Shown one piece after another: positions 45,570 to 56,567 of a stretch of DNA of 64,000 bases (the first letter of the stretch is position 1; each line of letters opens with the position of its first letter). Under the pieces are notes generated by a model. That model searched no databases and had not been told where the DNA came from. It saw nothing but the letters and a program-made list of their open reading frames with translations. The stretch is from Rhyzopertha dominica (lineage: Eukaryota; Arthropoda; Insecta; Coleoptera; Bostrichidae): assembly GCA_025024175.1 (NCBI GenBank), contig QCXZ01000138.1, positions 45,231,092-45,295,091 of the forward strand, in the 5' to 3' direction. The position numbers and the translations under genes are program-made.

Positions 45570-46090
45570 ACACAGAAGTGCGACCTAATACACCTGCGTC
45601 AATTTTTTGACATTAGAGCATCCGGTCCCCGCAAACAGTCTCTCCATTCAGGAAACAGCGGACTACGTCTCCCAAATTTAAAATGAGAGGCAGGTGGCGT
45701 GGCACCTCAAATAAATTAATCACGACGGACGCAAGGACGCCGTGGGCTGTAAACGGTGTTATCCTAGTTTTTCCCAGCGGCAGTGCCCATTTTTATCTAG
45801 TAAAAACCTTCCCAAGAAAGATTCATTCATGGCCCGCTAATATATCTCGGCCGCTCGTTAACAGTTTCAGCACCGTGTGCTTGTAACTCACCCGGTTTTA
45901 TGAGCGTGTTGTGTGTGTTTAGATCAGGTAGGCCTTGTTGGTTTATTACCTGCCCGCTTTGACGAAGCTCCAGCCCGCTTCCTCCGAGGCAAGTTCAATT
46001 TCTGGGTTCCAGGGGAAATGATGCTAATTGAGCTGGGGATGCTTAGCGCGTCATTGCATCCAGGGAATGTCAAAACCCTTGACAATTAAC
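45570..46090. promoter_or_regulatory. GC/CpG-rich island with paired CAGGT boxes
   Basis: Long CpG-rich non-coding block. CAGGTG (45691-45696) faces CACCT (about 45703-45707). CAGGTA (45925-45930) faces TACCTG (45947-45952) across 16 bases. Both are inverted pairs like those at 27441-27506. AAATAAATTAATCACG and GATGCTAATTGAG add homeodomain-type cores. Regulatory role is inferred. Confidence 0.45.
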
Positions 46091-46576
46091 TAAGGAAGCT
46101 TAGAGTTGTGTCCATTTTAACCATAAGAGCGTCGTCCGCTATTACCATTAATTTGTGGTCTGTATTCTACCATAAAAAGTTATCCGTGGTGGTCTTCAAA
46201 AAAGGCGTCGCAAAAAGTCGTTCATTAACTACAACAATCGGTTATTTTGTGTATGACAACCCGAATGTTTTTGATGGGTTGAAGACGTTGAAGGTATTTT
46301 GTACGGATTCACCCTCATGTACTGTTACTGTTAATGTTTATAACAAACGTTTCTTCAGATAAACTGTTATATGTACACATAATTATATAAAAACAGGATC
46401 GGACACAAGCAGACGACCCCTGCGGTTTAAGAATCACATCTACTACTTCTAGGTGTCCACCAAAAGTAACATCTTTGAAAGAAATCGTCACTTTAAACAA
46501 TAGTACTGACAGAGCGTTTTTTGGATGAACTTCTAAAGACTTACTGGACCTGGCCACCTTATTTAGTAATATTGTT
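46091..46576. other. Unassigned DNA with an 84-codon open frame
   Basis: The frame at 46108-46362 shows no family resemblance, signal peptide or splice context that would support it as an exon. Confidence 0.35.
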
Positions 46577-46652
46577 GGGCCTTGATGGTGCAGTGGTAAT
46601 CAAGTTTGACTAGTGATAGAAACGTCGTAAAAAAATCCAATCCTGGTCAAGT
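46577..46652 (+). repeat. Degenerate tRNA-like unit
   Basis: CTTGATGGTGCAGTGGTAATC is A-box-like (TGGTGCAGTGG). It is followed about 50 bases later by CAATCCTGGTCAAG, which pairs with the first bases (CTTGA/TCAAG) as an acceptor-like stem. The T arm is poorly kept. A decayed SINE head or tRNA pseudogene is likely. Confidence 0.4.
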
Positions 46653-47639
46653 TATATCTCTTTTAATCATTTTGAATAAAGTTCATATCCGAGGAGTTGC
46701 CGGGCCACCCCAACAGAAGAATCTAGTTTTCTTTCGGGCATTTTAATAACTGATTTTTCTCTCTGCCACGGAGCACCATCCAGCTTAGATATTTTTGGAC
46801 CATCACCAGACCACTGAGTTAGCTGGTTCTGTCGCATGATTCTTCGACAACCTAGATTTTTGCTGCTAATGCACGACCATACAAATATCGGGGTTTGATA
46901 TTTCACCGGTTGCTTTACAGCGACCTGGGTAAGATTTACATCAGGCTTCCTAAAATACTGACCTCTGTCAAAAGAAATGTCGCTAAAGAATACTTGTAAA
47001 TGAAATTTATTATATTCTAATCACAAATTAGAACGGCAATATATAAATTTATGATATCTCAGTTGTCCATAGTGAAGTCCTTGTATAAAGATGCATGCAG
47101 ACTTCGGCGATTTATAAAATCAGAATTTTGTAACTAGAAGTCTCTCATTTTAGCTAGATCGTCGATTTTGCGGAGGCAATTTTCCTTTAAAATTGAGTGT
47201 TTCAAATTTCGATTTTTGCCTCATTAAGGTCTTTACATTGCTCCATTATGAAGTTAAAGTACAGGTGGGTATTTTTTACGCGTTAACTTTTAGATTTTTT
47301 AAAATAGAAAATGGCTTTTGAGTATTCATATTATTATTTACCTATCTGTGTTTGAGGGGGCAATTTTGCAGAAAGTCTAAGGCTGATGAAATCAAATTCG
47401 GTCTACTGCGCATCTAAAGTCATGCGCCACGAGCTTTTGCGAATACTATACCTTAGATTTGCTAGTACGCCAGGCGGTGTCCAATTTCTTTTCTTGTTAA
47501 ATTGTTTACTTGACAATATAACCACTAAGCGAAGTAATCTCAAATATTTATATATAACTAGCAGTTGCTCGCTTAGAAGGAGATCGTTTACACCAAATAC
47601 CGTGATAAAAATATTTTGGAACAAATGCTAGATATCAAA
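46653..47639. other. AT-rich DNA, nothing assignable
   Basis: The part around 47380-47500 (GCGCATCTAAAGTCATGCGCC) has repeat-like texture but no boundary. Confidence 0.35.
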
Positions 47640-48160
47640 TACACACGAATTTTCATCCTTCTTTTTAAACCTTTAGGGGTAGAATCTTCAAAATGGTTGA
47701 ATAATAGTGTATATTATTTTCTAGATAGCCTAAATACGTAATTGATGTTAATCATTTCGTAAATAATTCAACAAAAATATCCCCTATCTCACCCCCGCAG
47801 AGGTGGGATTTTTATGCGTATTTACTCGTATTTTCTAATCAAAAGCCCAAATAACGTTTCATGCTTTTAACTTCAACTAACTTAAAAAATGACAGAACTG
47901 CCGTACAAACTTAAGGGATGAATTTTCAAAAAACGATGGAACTGGTGTTTATTTACCTCTAATCAAAAGCCTAAAAATAGAATTTCATGGTTCATCTTCA
48001 AAAATGACGGACTTTCATATAAATTTCCATCCTCTATTTAACCCCTTTACGCGTAGGATTTTTTAAAATCGTTCCTTAATGGGCTTTTGCCTTATGAAAG
48101 GACCCTACTAAACAAATTTCATGTGTCTAACTTCAATAGTTGGAATACAATCTGTAAGTC
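47640..48160 (+). repeat. Degenerate tandem repeat, unit about 125-135 bp
   Basis: Related blocks recur: TAATCAAAAGCCCAAATAACG (first 20 bases from 47836) and AATCAAAAGCCTAAAAATAG (47961). Each is followed by TTTCATG...CTTCAA, and a third TTTCATGTGTCTAACTTCAA occurs near 48117. Intervening CCCCTTTACGCGTAGGATTT and CCCCCGCAGAGGTGGGATTT also correspond. It ends in GTAAGTCAGTCAGGACATG. This is a dispersed-repeat texture common in insect genomes, with no protein. Confidence 0.55.
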
Positions 48161-49039
48161 AGTCAGGACATGTTATTTTGTAAGTACACACTGATAGTTT
48201 GCTTTAAAATGACATTTTAAGCTGCAGAAATTGACAGCTGTACATGCAGCTCAATATACAATACTATATCGCAACATACGCGGAATGCGAAAAAATTGCT
48301 TCACTAAGGTAAGACACGTACGAACTGAAGTTTCAGAAAAATCTTGTATTTTTGGAACACAATAAATGATATGATATGATGGATTTAAAACACGATTATG
48401 AGCCTCTCAATACCAATATAATATGTGCTTTAAATTTGACAGCATCTTATTTTTATGCAGTTTCAGCACGAGACTTAAATGGCATCGGAAATTTTTGATC
48501 TAATATCCATGTGTATAGGAACCAGATTTTAGGAAAAATATCATCTTCCTAGACAAATGTATAAGGTAAAATAATAGGTAGACTTGACAAGACGTTATTA
48601 ACACTACTCGAATTCCATTTAACGTTCTTAAAGGTAAAGCAGTTTTTTTTATTACAGAGATATGAAAATTTTGAATCAAGTTTAAATTAAGACTATTATT
48701 AGACATGTCTTATAAAGTTCCTTGAAGATACGTCCTTTTCTAATTTCTTAATACTGGAATTGCAAAGTACCTCATTGCTATTTGATAATAATAATTTATA
48801 CTAAGCGGAAACAGGCTCTTTCTCTCTCAAAATTTGAGCAACACTTTCGGCTTACCAACCCCAGAAGTGACACATTATAAGATGCTAGTGAGTAGCTCCA
48901 TCGTTTAGTTGGTTTTTACGTCTTAGACAATTCAGCCATATCTTTAAAAAATCGCACCTTGATCATCTCGTATTAAATGTTTTCTACTCATTCACGGCCC
49001 ACCAACTTTTGATGTAGAATCAGCTTTAATTGGTTACAA
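48161..49039. other. AT-rich DNA, nothing assignable
   Basis: No supported feature. Confidence 0.4.
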
Positions 49040-49620
49040 TTTTAAGAATGCTCTACTGTCCGACAAGAATTGGTTTCTTTCACATTATTAGCAGAGGAAA
49101 ATATTTACAGTGAATGGCCACGTCAATATCCAACGTGTGTAAATGTCACGGGAAGGACAAGCGTCCCTCGTTTCCAATATTCAGACGTTCTGATCCGTCA
49201 GAAGTCGGAGCGTCGGGCCGCTGGCGACGCATTTCTCAATCAATCAAGCTATTACTTATCAGTCGCACATGGCACAGTCTGTTCCCCATCAAGTAGGCCG
49301 CTGTCGCACCTCAGCCAATATATCCCTGCCACCGGCATTTCCCTGCTCTGCCAAAGTTTATATCTCGGTGACACCAGAAGAGGCGCTGTTAATCAAGGGA
49401 GCCCACGCCACAGTCGAGAGAGCTGATGGACGCATCAGTCACAGTTCTGATTAATTTGTTTATCCGTCCTTATTATTTATTGCCTATAAAAGCGGTTTAT
49501 AAATAAAAATGATGCCAACCGGGGCCGATGAGACGGTTATTAAGGACTGGGACGCTTTCGTCGATGCCTCGAGCTTCGGATGTTTGTTGACTAATCGGAG
49601 CGGAAAAGGAACAAGCGGAT
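49040..49620. promoter_or_regulatory. GC/CpG-rich island, candidate cis-regulatory element
   Basis: CpG-rich non-coding block with TCAATCAATCAAGC (about 49235, PBC-like ATCAATCA), ATTAATTTGTTTATCC (forkhead-like, about 49451), and TTATTTATTGCC followed by GGTTTATAAAT. Three open frames overlap in different phases. Regulatory role is inferred. Confidence 0.45.
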
Positions 49621-49695
49621 CCTATAGTGCGTAATGGTGACACTTATTCATATTGTTTTCCACTTTTCCGAAACGTTGGGTTTGAATCCCACTAA
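49621..49695 (+). repeat. Weak tRNA-like unit
   Basis: TAGTGCGTAATGGTGACAC (A-box-like) and, about 45 bases later, GTTGGGTTTGAATCCCACT (B-box-like with one mismatch in the core). The stems are poorly formed. Possibly a decayed SINE head. Confidence 0.3.
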
Positions 49696-50604
49696 GTAAA
49701 ATTCGGCGTTGGATGAACTAGTTCATTATCATCTGTACTATAGAAGCTGGAAACAGGAGGTAGATGTAGCTGAAATGATCGAGATGGAATTCTTCTACTA
49801 AAGAGAGCGTTAGCAATGAAAAAATGAAATATTGACCTGGGTTCCTCAGATATTAAGAAAAATATGTAGTGGAAGGGCCACGTTATTTTCTTATTGCTGA
49901 TTTTGAGTTTAAATTCGGAATTCTGTTCGATCATGGAAAACTAAGACGAGCTAACACAATCGAAATCATATAACAGCAGAAGAGCCATAGAATGCAAGAA
50001 AGATACGTGGATAGACTTTCTTTTATCTGCTGAAATCTAAGCATATGGTGTCTGTGCGTACTGCAGTGCTAATTAGTTCATAAGGAAGGCGTAAATAAAA
50101 CGGGTATGTCAAACCAAGGAAGAGTATAACTTTAAGGGTTATGGACCCAAAAAGGTTTCAACAATTCAATTGAAGGTTTACTTATAGAAGACAGAAGTTA
50201 TTCATGTTCGAAAAACAAAGAGAACCTGAAAGAACTTTGAAGAATTACGACGAAAATCAGCATTGACAAATAACGTGTTCGTGTTAAAGTCTATATGTGC
50301 GGTTCACTACTAAACATGGTTTGTTGTATTTGAGCTACATCGTGGAAAGATATTAAACATTAATTACTTGCGGATTTTTGACTGTTAAGCCGAGAGTGTG
50401 ACTATGAAACCACAAGCAAAATTAAAGAAACTAAATGACATTACACATAAAGCCCAAATTTTCTGAAGAAACTTCCAACAGTGACCAGAAACTCTAATAT
50501 AGAGTAGTAAGAAATCTTACCAAGAAATGGCTACATGGTGGTCGGTTAGTTGCAAATATGTAAGTTATGTTGAACTCATATAACACTCGCTGGGTCTGGG
50601 TTTT
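49696..50604. other. AT-rich DNA, nothing assignable
   Basis: No supported feature. Confidence 0.4.
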
Positions 50605-50695
50605 AACTCGAACGCTCAGGTGGTGTAATGGAACATACCAGAGCACCGTTCTGGAGATTCGGGTTCGAGACTCGACCGCAGCGAGTTACTTTTTC
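50605..50695 (+). repeat. tRNA-like SINE head
   Basis: CTCAGGTGGTGTAATGGAAC is A-box-like. CCAGAGCACCGTTCTGG forms an anticodon-like stem and loop. ATTCGGGTTCGAGACTCGA carries a perfect B box (GGTTCGAGAC) within a T-arm-like stem. A non-tRNA tail follows (GTTACTTTTTCATTTGAG, 50684 onward), as in tRNA-derived SINEs. It could include a degenerate polymerase III promoter. Confidence 0.6.
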
Positions 50696-50979
50696 ATTTG
50701 AGTTAAGGCTGCTTTCCCGATAACCCAATGTATTACTAAATGACAAGGTACAAAAATAGTGTTTGTGGTATATTACAATCATCAAAAAACAAAAGGAAGT
50801 ATAATAATGAATTTCTAGGTAAGCAAAACAAGAAACGGAGCATTTTAGCCTCAGAGCTAAATCAATGCCGATTTAACTGATAAGAATAATACTCGGACAG
50901 ACAGAATTGCCAAAAAAAGTGACCTCTTCATGTGTTGCTCTGGCAGGAATGATATAATTGTTGTGTGTTGGAAAGCCAA

Positions 50980-51530
50980 GCATTTTGGCAACACCCACAC
51001 CGTGGCCATTAGCATGTGCCTCCATCCGCACGAGAGTCGTCCCGGTCTCCACGCAATCACTCACATGACGGACTATCAAGCGTCGGGACCAGCAGCAGTA
51101 AATCAGTCACACCTGAGACGCAGCAAGGCCTCGGCTGTCCAGATAATAGAGACGTATGCCCGCATAATTGCTAATTAACATACGAAACTCGTTCAAATAT
51201 CTACAGTTTGATGTTGTTTCTTACACATAAATCTTCAAGTGCGCGCTGTTGACCAATCGAAGGTCCGAATATGCTAATTTTATTGGGAGGAAAAAACGAT
51301 GATTCCGAGTGAAATCCCACGCCGTGGAGATATGACGACGCACGGGCTGTCATCGAGGATGACGAAAGATCATTGTTCGAGGAGAAAGCGGGGATCGATG
51401 CTTTAATTGCAGTGGAAGTCGCCGCAAGTGCACCTGTCGACCACTTGATTACTTGGTAGGTAAAGAACAACCACGATGCCATATTAATAACTGGTTTTGG
51501 CATAAATTTTAGACATTTTTAGTTTAAGAC
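50980..51530. promoter_or_regulatory. GC/CpG-rich island, candidate cis-regulatory element
   Basis: Two adjacent CpG-rich blocks (50990-51180 and 51230-51480). ATAATTGCTAATTAAC lies at the boundary, and TTAATTGCAGTGGAAG followed by TCAAGTG/CACCTG-type cores lies in the second. The minus-strand open frame at 51201-51503 has no family resemblance. Regulatory role is inferred. Confidence 0.4.
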
Positions 51531-52149
51531 CATAGAGGATTATTATACGTCACCCCAAGCAGCTATTTCCTCAACTGTTTTATAAAAAAGGTCAACTTGT
51601 TATTGTTACTTCTGGTTAAACTAACGCCTTTAGACTATAGTGTTGAAAGAAATGCATAACCTTTAAGATATGTTATACTATTTTTGTACCTTTTCTTTAG
51701 ATTTAAATGATTGGCGACACATAGTCCCTATCCTTAGTAGTACTGTTCGTGACAAAGGTGCCTTACAATTTATATAAGGCCCTGCCTTTTGGGAAACTCC
51801 TTTCATATTTAGATACTATCATTTTTCACTTTGAGTTGCATTGCGTCATATAGAATTTGCCACATTGTAGCTATTTTTATATTATTCCCAAAATCGAGGT
51901 CCGATAGATGGCGATAACGTGAACTAAACGAAAGTAACCCTGTTCTCACTCGAAGGTACTTTAAAGATAGGTATACATGATCAGTGGCGTTCCCATGTGG
52001 CGGGTTTCCGGATTACAACCAACCCCCCAAGTAGTTGTCTCTGTACAGCCAGCATTTCTGGGTAATCCACTGTATATAATGGTAAACCAAGTATACATAG
52101 CAGTGGGTATGCATATATTGGTAAAAAATATTCCTTTAAATAGATAGGT
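51531..52149. other. AT-rich DNA, nothing assignable
   Basis: No supported feature. Confidence 0.4.
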
Positions 52150-52740
52150 ATTTATTTGGAAAAGTAACCTCCCAGTTTTGCTTCAAGCGTTTTTCTTTAA
52201 TGCACATTAAAAAAACCCTGGAACGCAGTTCTTTAGCTACAAACAACACCATTTTGTTCTACCCAATCTAGTATAGATTTATCAGTTCCACCACTTCCGA
52301 ATCAGAAATTATTTGCTTCCTTGAATGTATTTATTCATTCCGTAACTGTACTCGTATATCTTCTTCAGTACATGGATTTCCTGGCTGTGTGGGTGCTAAC
52401 CTCGAATAATGCCGCTTCTTCCTATACCTCAGCCCTCCACTGGACACTAAATACTGCCAGTCGTTTTCGTCTTCATCGGGTGGAAATATCTCGTTCCAGC
52501 ATTTCTGAATAACGTCTTGATGAACAGAACTCCATATCAAATCTTTTATAGTGTCACTGTTTCAGAGCTTCTCTCTGTTTGGGCCAAATAAAATCTTGTT
52601 TCATAGGGTGAATCAAGCAATGAATTATCCAAAAGTAAAAAAACTTTTAGCAGAAGATGGTCTACGGAATAAACGAAGTTTTTAAAAGAATGGGGATTGT
52701 TTGCTTTTTCGATAACTAACGGCTTTACATTACGCAAAAC
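52150..52740 (-). pseudogene. Tigger/jerky-like (pogo superfamily) transposase relic
   Basis: The minus-strand piece 52546-52737 reads KPLVIEKANNPHSFKNF, then KVFLLLDNSLLDSP. These match 'LPPLVIGKSxxPRCFKN' and the 'KVLLLLDNAPSHP' second-aspartate block of CENP-B/jerky/Tigger DDE transposases. The adjacent piece 52331-52540, in another frame, reads LIWSSVHQDVIQKCWNEIF and PPDEDEN, like the C-terminal 'AWxxVxxxTIxxCWRK' block. The segment carrying the third aspartate is deleted. It is unrelated in sequence to the pogo element at 54000. Confidence 0.7.
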
Positions 52741-53997
52741 CGTTGCATATATACAAATAGAAATGTGATTCCCTGTTTATACATTTTGTGATCTGATGCG
52801 GAATATCATTACCCACTGCTTAACTTTTTCTTAAAAAAACACTAATAGGAAATGTGCTTAAAACTATTTATAAAACGCAGGTTTCATGTTTGGAGCGCCA
52901 GCTAGTGGTATGGACACGACTAGCGCCGGTTTTGAGTCACCCAGCGGTGGATTTACGAACTACAACGTAAATTGGTACGNTCAGCATGTNCAGGGACCTA
53001 CATTGCCGATTGCTCAATGAGCTTTCCAGGCCCAGCGAAAAAGGAGCTGAGAAGAATAAAATGACTTCGAATGATTTATATTTGTCATGCTCATTTTAGC
53101 TGAAATTTGACTATATTGGCGCTTGTCAAAGCAAAATAAAAACCAGGCATACTTACCAACTTGGAGTTTAAAAGCGCCATAATTTATAGTAACTTTGATG
53201 GCATTAAGTTTGCAAAAAAATGATGACATGAGTCAACTGCAAGCGGAATCCGATCATACCTCCTCTACGTTTATTTAGGATAGATATGTCCACGCCAAAC
53301 TTACGAGTGCATCAGAGATACAGTTACCACGGATATTTATGGTTCTTCTTCTCCTGGGTTCACTAAAGCTATTGCACACCGCAAAGAGAATGTATGCTTT
53401 TTAGCTCTTTTACTGCTCATTTCACCACACTATACTTATTGGCCAGATAAATAACTGTAGCAAATTGTTTCATTTCCTCAAGTACCTAATTTTGCTTTAT
53501 TTCTTAACTTCAAACGCTTTTTACTGGGTCTTCCCTAAATATATCGCGACTGCTTATACTTAAATCATTCGACCAAAACATTATAATAATCGATTCGGCA
53601 AAAAAAACATCTTTATTGACCCGTATTTCCAGAAAGAAGCAGTGATTTATCTATTCAAGCCTTTTCTTGCAAAAAACCACGTTTGGCAACATCGAATCCG
53701 TATAAGTAGTTGTCAGTGTTGTATTTTAATGAAGCGACCTGATTGCAAAATACAATGTTTTGATTCCAAGAAAACGTGGAGAAACTCTTGATTTATTAAC
53801 CGTGGTGTACGAAAAGAATAATATATTGCACCTTTTAGGAAAAAACAGGTTGTCTGACGCACATAAACATTGAAAACACGTGTCTCTGATGCAATTGAAT
53901 CAGTAAAATACGCCCATGAAATTTACGAATGAAGACGTTTAGGTTAAATCGTAAGGAATTTATATAATAAACGTATAAGTTAATAATAGCATTAGTA
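52741..53997. other. AT-rich DNA, nothing assignable
   Basis: A GC-richer spot near 52890-52980 is too short to call. The pogo element inserted at TA 53998-53999. Confidence 0.4.
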
Positions 53998-53999
53998 TA

Positions 54000-54024
54000 G
54001 GGTAAACCCGGGAGAGATGGCGCA
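54000..54024 (+). repeat. Left terminal inverted repeat of the pogo element
   Basis: 25-bp repeat, exact reverse complement of 56541-56565; next to TA at 53998-53999. Confidence 0.95.
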
Positions 54025-54026
54025 TA

Positions 54027-54400
54027 CGGGCGAGATGGCGCAGCTGATATTGTCTGTGGTTTCTTGAATAAAATAAGAGTGCATCTGTGCATAGCGAGAC
54101 CACATACGTTGCTATTGGGTGCAGCAAGAAAATAAAGGAAATCTTCGAAACTGCGGTAAGTAGAGCCGAAAATTGTTTTTGCATGGGTCGGCTTTTGTTC
54201 GACATTCGTTTTGTAGGGCGCCAAATAAACATTAAAGTCAATTTCTTTTAAATTATTTGCGCGGAGCGTAAGCGTGTCGTTTGTTAGGTTATATTACCAA
54301 GGGTGTATGAAACAGTTAGCTCATTGTAACGGCCAAGGGGCGCGCCATCTCACCCGGACAAAAAGGAGAGATAGCTCGATCTAAGCCGGGATAGTTGGCG
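54027..54400 (+). repeat. Left subterminal motif cluster of the pogo element
   Basis: Variants of GGGAGAGATGGCGCA recur after the terminal repeat: CGGGCGAGATGGCGCAG at 54027, the inverted GCGCCATCTCACCCGG at about 54342, GGAGAGATAGCTCG at 54366 and GGGATAGTTGGCGCACC at about 54388. They are likely transposase-binding repeats. Confidence 0.7.
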
Positions 54401-54455
54401 CACCCCATATGTGAGCTAAAACTGATATTTTAAATAAGTTTATTATTTTCCAATT

Positions 54456-56278
54456 ATGCCGACGTTCTACAAAAGGAAAGCGGGCGTTATAAGGGGCAAC
54501 TGGACTGCAAATGACTTGCAAAATGCTGTCAGCGCCATTACCGAAAGGACTATGACTATTAATCAAGCAGCAAGAACATTTGGTGTACCAGCATCCAGAA
54601 TCAGAAGGCGTATGCGAGTTAACAGTTTCGCTAAAACACCACTTGGCCCTTCTTCAGTACTCGGCGCGCAAAACGAAAGCAAACTGGTGGCCCATATCAA
54701 AAAATTACAGAAATCTGGATTCTCCCCACGAGAAGGGAAGTGCGTACAATGGCTTACAAATTGGTAGTTCAGTTAGGATTGAAACACAATTTCAATAATG
54801 ACTTGAGAATGGCAGGTGATGAATGGATGCAGTCGTTTCTTCGTCGCAACCCGGAATTGAGTATAAGAAAAGCTGAAGCTGTTTCTCTTTCGCGGGCTGA
54901 AACTTCCCGATCTGACGTAGAAAATACTTTCAACTGTTAAGAGATACTCTAATAAGCCACGACCTAACAGAAAAACCTGGGAACCTGTACAATGTAGACG
55001 AAACCGGCCTCCAATTGAATAGTCGTCCAAGCAGTGTTATTACAGCCAGGGGATCTAAACTTGTGGCGAATATTACATCGGTAGAAAAGGGCGAGACCAT
55101 TTCTGTGGTTGCCTGTTGCAATGGAGAATGAAGGTTTTTACCACCCACGTGTGTTATAAAGGGGAAACATATGAAGCCGGAATGGAAGGACGGCATGCCT
55201 CCAGGATCGAATATTATGATGTCACAGAAGTCAGCGTACGTTACAACAGACCTATTTTTTGAGTGGCTCAAAACTCAATTTGTGCCGCGAAAAGTACAAG
55301 GAACTGTATTATTAATACTGGATGGTCACGCTTCTCATTGTACATCTGTTGAAATGCTCGAGTACGCAGAAGAGAATAACATTTTACTTCTATGCTTGCC
55401 CAGTCACAGCACTCATTTCCTGCAGCCGCTAGACAGGTCCTTTATTTTAAATCACTAAAGGGGTTTTACTATCAAGCATGCAATAATTATGTAAAGATGA
55501 ATCCCTCTCAAAAAATTAATCGTATGGGATTTGGGAAGCTTCTTGGTGAGGCATGGTTCAAAGCTGCTTCCATAATGAATGCAGTTTCTGGATTTGAAGC
55601 AACCGGAATTGTCCCGTTCAATCCGGAGGTAATACCCGACCATTTTTTCTTTCGAGACCGTGAGCAGAGGCCCGTTGATCCGATTGGTGTTGTACATCCC
55701 CCAGTTGATGAACGAAACTCTCCCGTCCCTGGGCCATCAAGAGAAAGAGATCCTCAGACCGCAGCTGGTGTCCAGGACACATCAAATCAGATAAGAAGCG
55801 CAAGTCAGAACAATGAAGAAACAGGAGCTGATTCAATCACACCTGGAAAAATGCTTGACCACATTTCTCCAGTCCCCGTGATTGCTCCACGTGTGCAAAA
55901 AGCACGTCAAAATTCGAAGCGGTTGGCTTCAATTTTAAATTGCACCAATAACATAACTTTGCTTAAAGAAAAAAAGAAGTCTCCATGAAACGGGCCAGTA
56001 AAGGTAAAAATCCTTCCATCATTAAAGGAAGTCGGAAGAAGATTGTTGAATCAGAGTCATCAAATGATGAAGAAGATGCACCGTTTGCTTTAAATGACGA
56101 AGAGGAAGTCACATCGGAGGAAGACTGTTGCCAAGGGTGCGGCGAAAGTTACAAAGCTACTAAGACGATTGTGGACTGGATTAAATGCCTCCGATGCTCT
56201 CGATGGCTTCATGAGGATTGCATCAAGTACGAGAACTATTGCGACTCATGCGGCAGGTTTAGAAATAAGAATATGTGA
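54456..56278 (+). pseudogene. Pogo-type transposase, frameshifted, with C-terminal zinc finger
   Basis: The start at 54456 (MPTFYKRKA) opens a pipsqueak/CENP-B-like helix-turn-helix (TINQAARTFGVPASRIRRRM). The frame changes near 54725-54740, continuing with MAGDEWMQSFLRRNPELSIR, the CENP-B-type second DNA-binding domain. A one-base deletion near 54925 precedes GNLYNVDETGLQ, the first catalytic aspartate block. An in-frame TGA lies at 55129-55131. Then come TVLLILDGHASH (second aspartate) and STHFLQPLDRSF (third), about 36 residues apart. A frame change near 55442 leads to FGKLLGEAWFKAA and GFEATGIVPFNP. A last change near 55980 leads to a C-terminal Cys/His cluster (CQGC, CLRC, HEDC, CDSC), PHD-finger-like. 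All three acidic residues survive, but the gene cannot be read through. Confidence 0.9.
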
Positions 56279-56320
56279 ACTTTTCCTGTGCATTTTCACG
56301 AGTTTTGCTTGTTTTTCTGC

Positions 56321-56386
56321 GTACGTCATCTCTCCCATACTAGGTACGCCATCTCACCCTGCTTAGTCCGGGAGAGATGGCGCACC
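56321..56386 (-). repeat. Right subterminal motif cluster of the pogo element
   Basis: GTACGTCATCTCTCCC (56321), GTACGCCATCTCACCC (56344) and the inverted GGGAGAGATGGCGCAC (about 56370) are variants of the terminal motif. They mirror the cluster at the left end. Confidence 0.7.
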
Positions 56387-56540
56387 ATTGATAAAAAAGA
56401 ATCGTTTATATTTTTTGTTATATTTGAAATATGTTCAATTTTATGTTACATATGTATCACCCGTTGGTGTGGCTGTATGCTTATGAGAGTTTATGTTTCA
56501 GTTAATAAAAATTTTCGAGATATTTGGATTTGAATTTTAC

Positions 56541-56565
56541 TGCGCCATCTCTCCCGGGTTTACCC
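56541..56565 (-). repeat. Right terminal inverted repeat of the pogo element
   Basis: Exact reverse complement of 54000-54024, followed by TA at 56566-56567. Confidence 0.95.
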
Positions 56566-56567
56566 TA

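Larger units (their letters stand above)
54000..56565 (+). mobile_element. Pogo-type DNA transposon, 2566 bp, full length but coding-dead
   Basis: Identical 25-bp terminal inverted repeats (54000-54024 and 56541-56565; outer bases GGGTAAACCCGGGAGAGATG) are flanked by TA on both sides (53998-53999 and 56566-56567). Several copies of the internal part of the repeat recur just inside both ends. The single transposase gene is broken (see 54456-56278). Perfect ends with a damaged gene suggest intermediate age, or mobilisation in trans by an intact relative. Confidence 0.95.

Noticed and set aside
51201..51503. 100-codon minus-strand open frame
   Set aside because: Lies in a CpG-rich island with no family resemblance.
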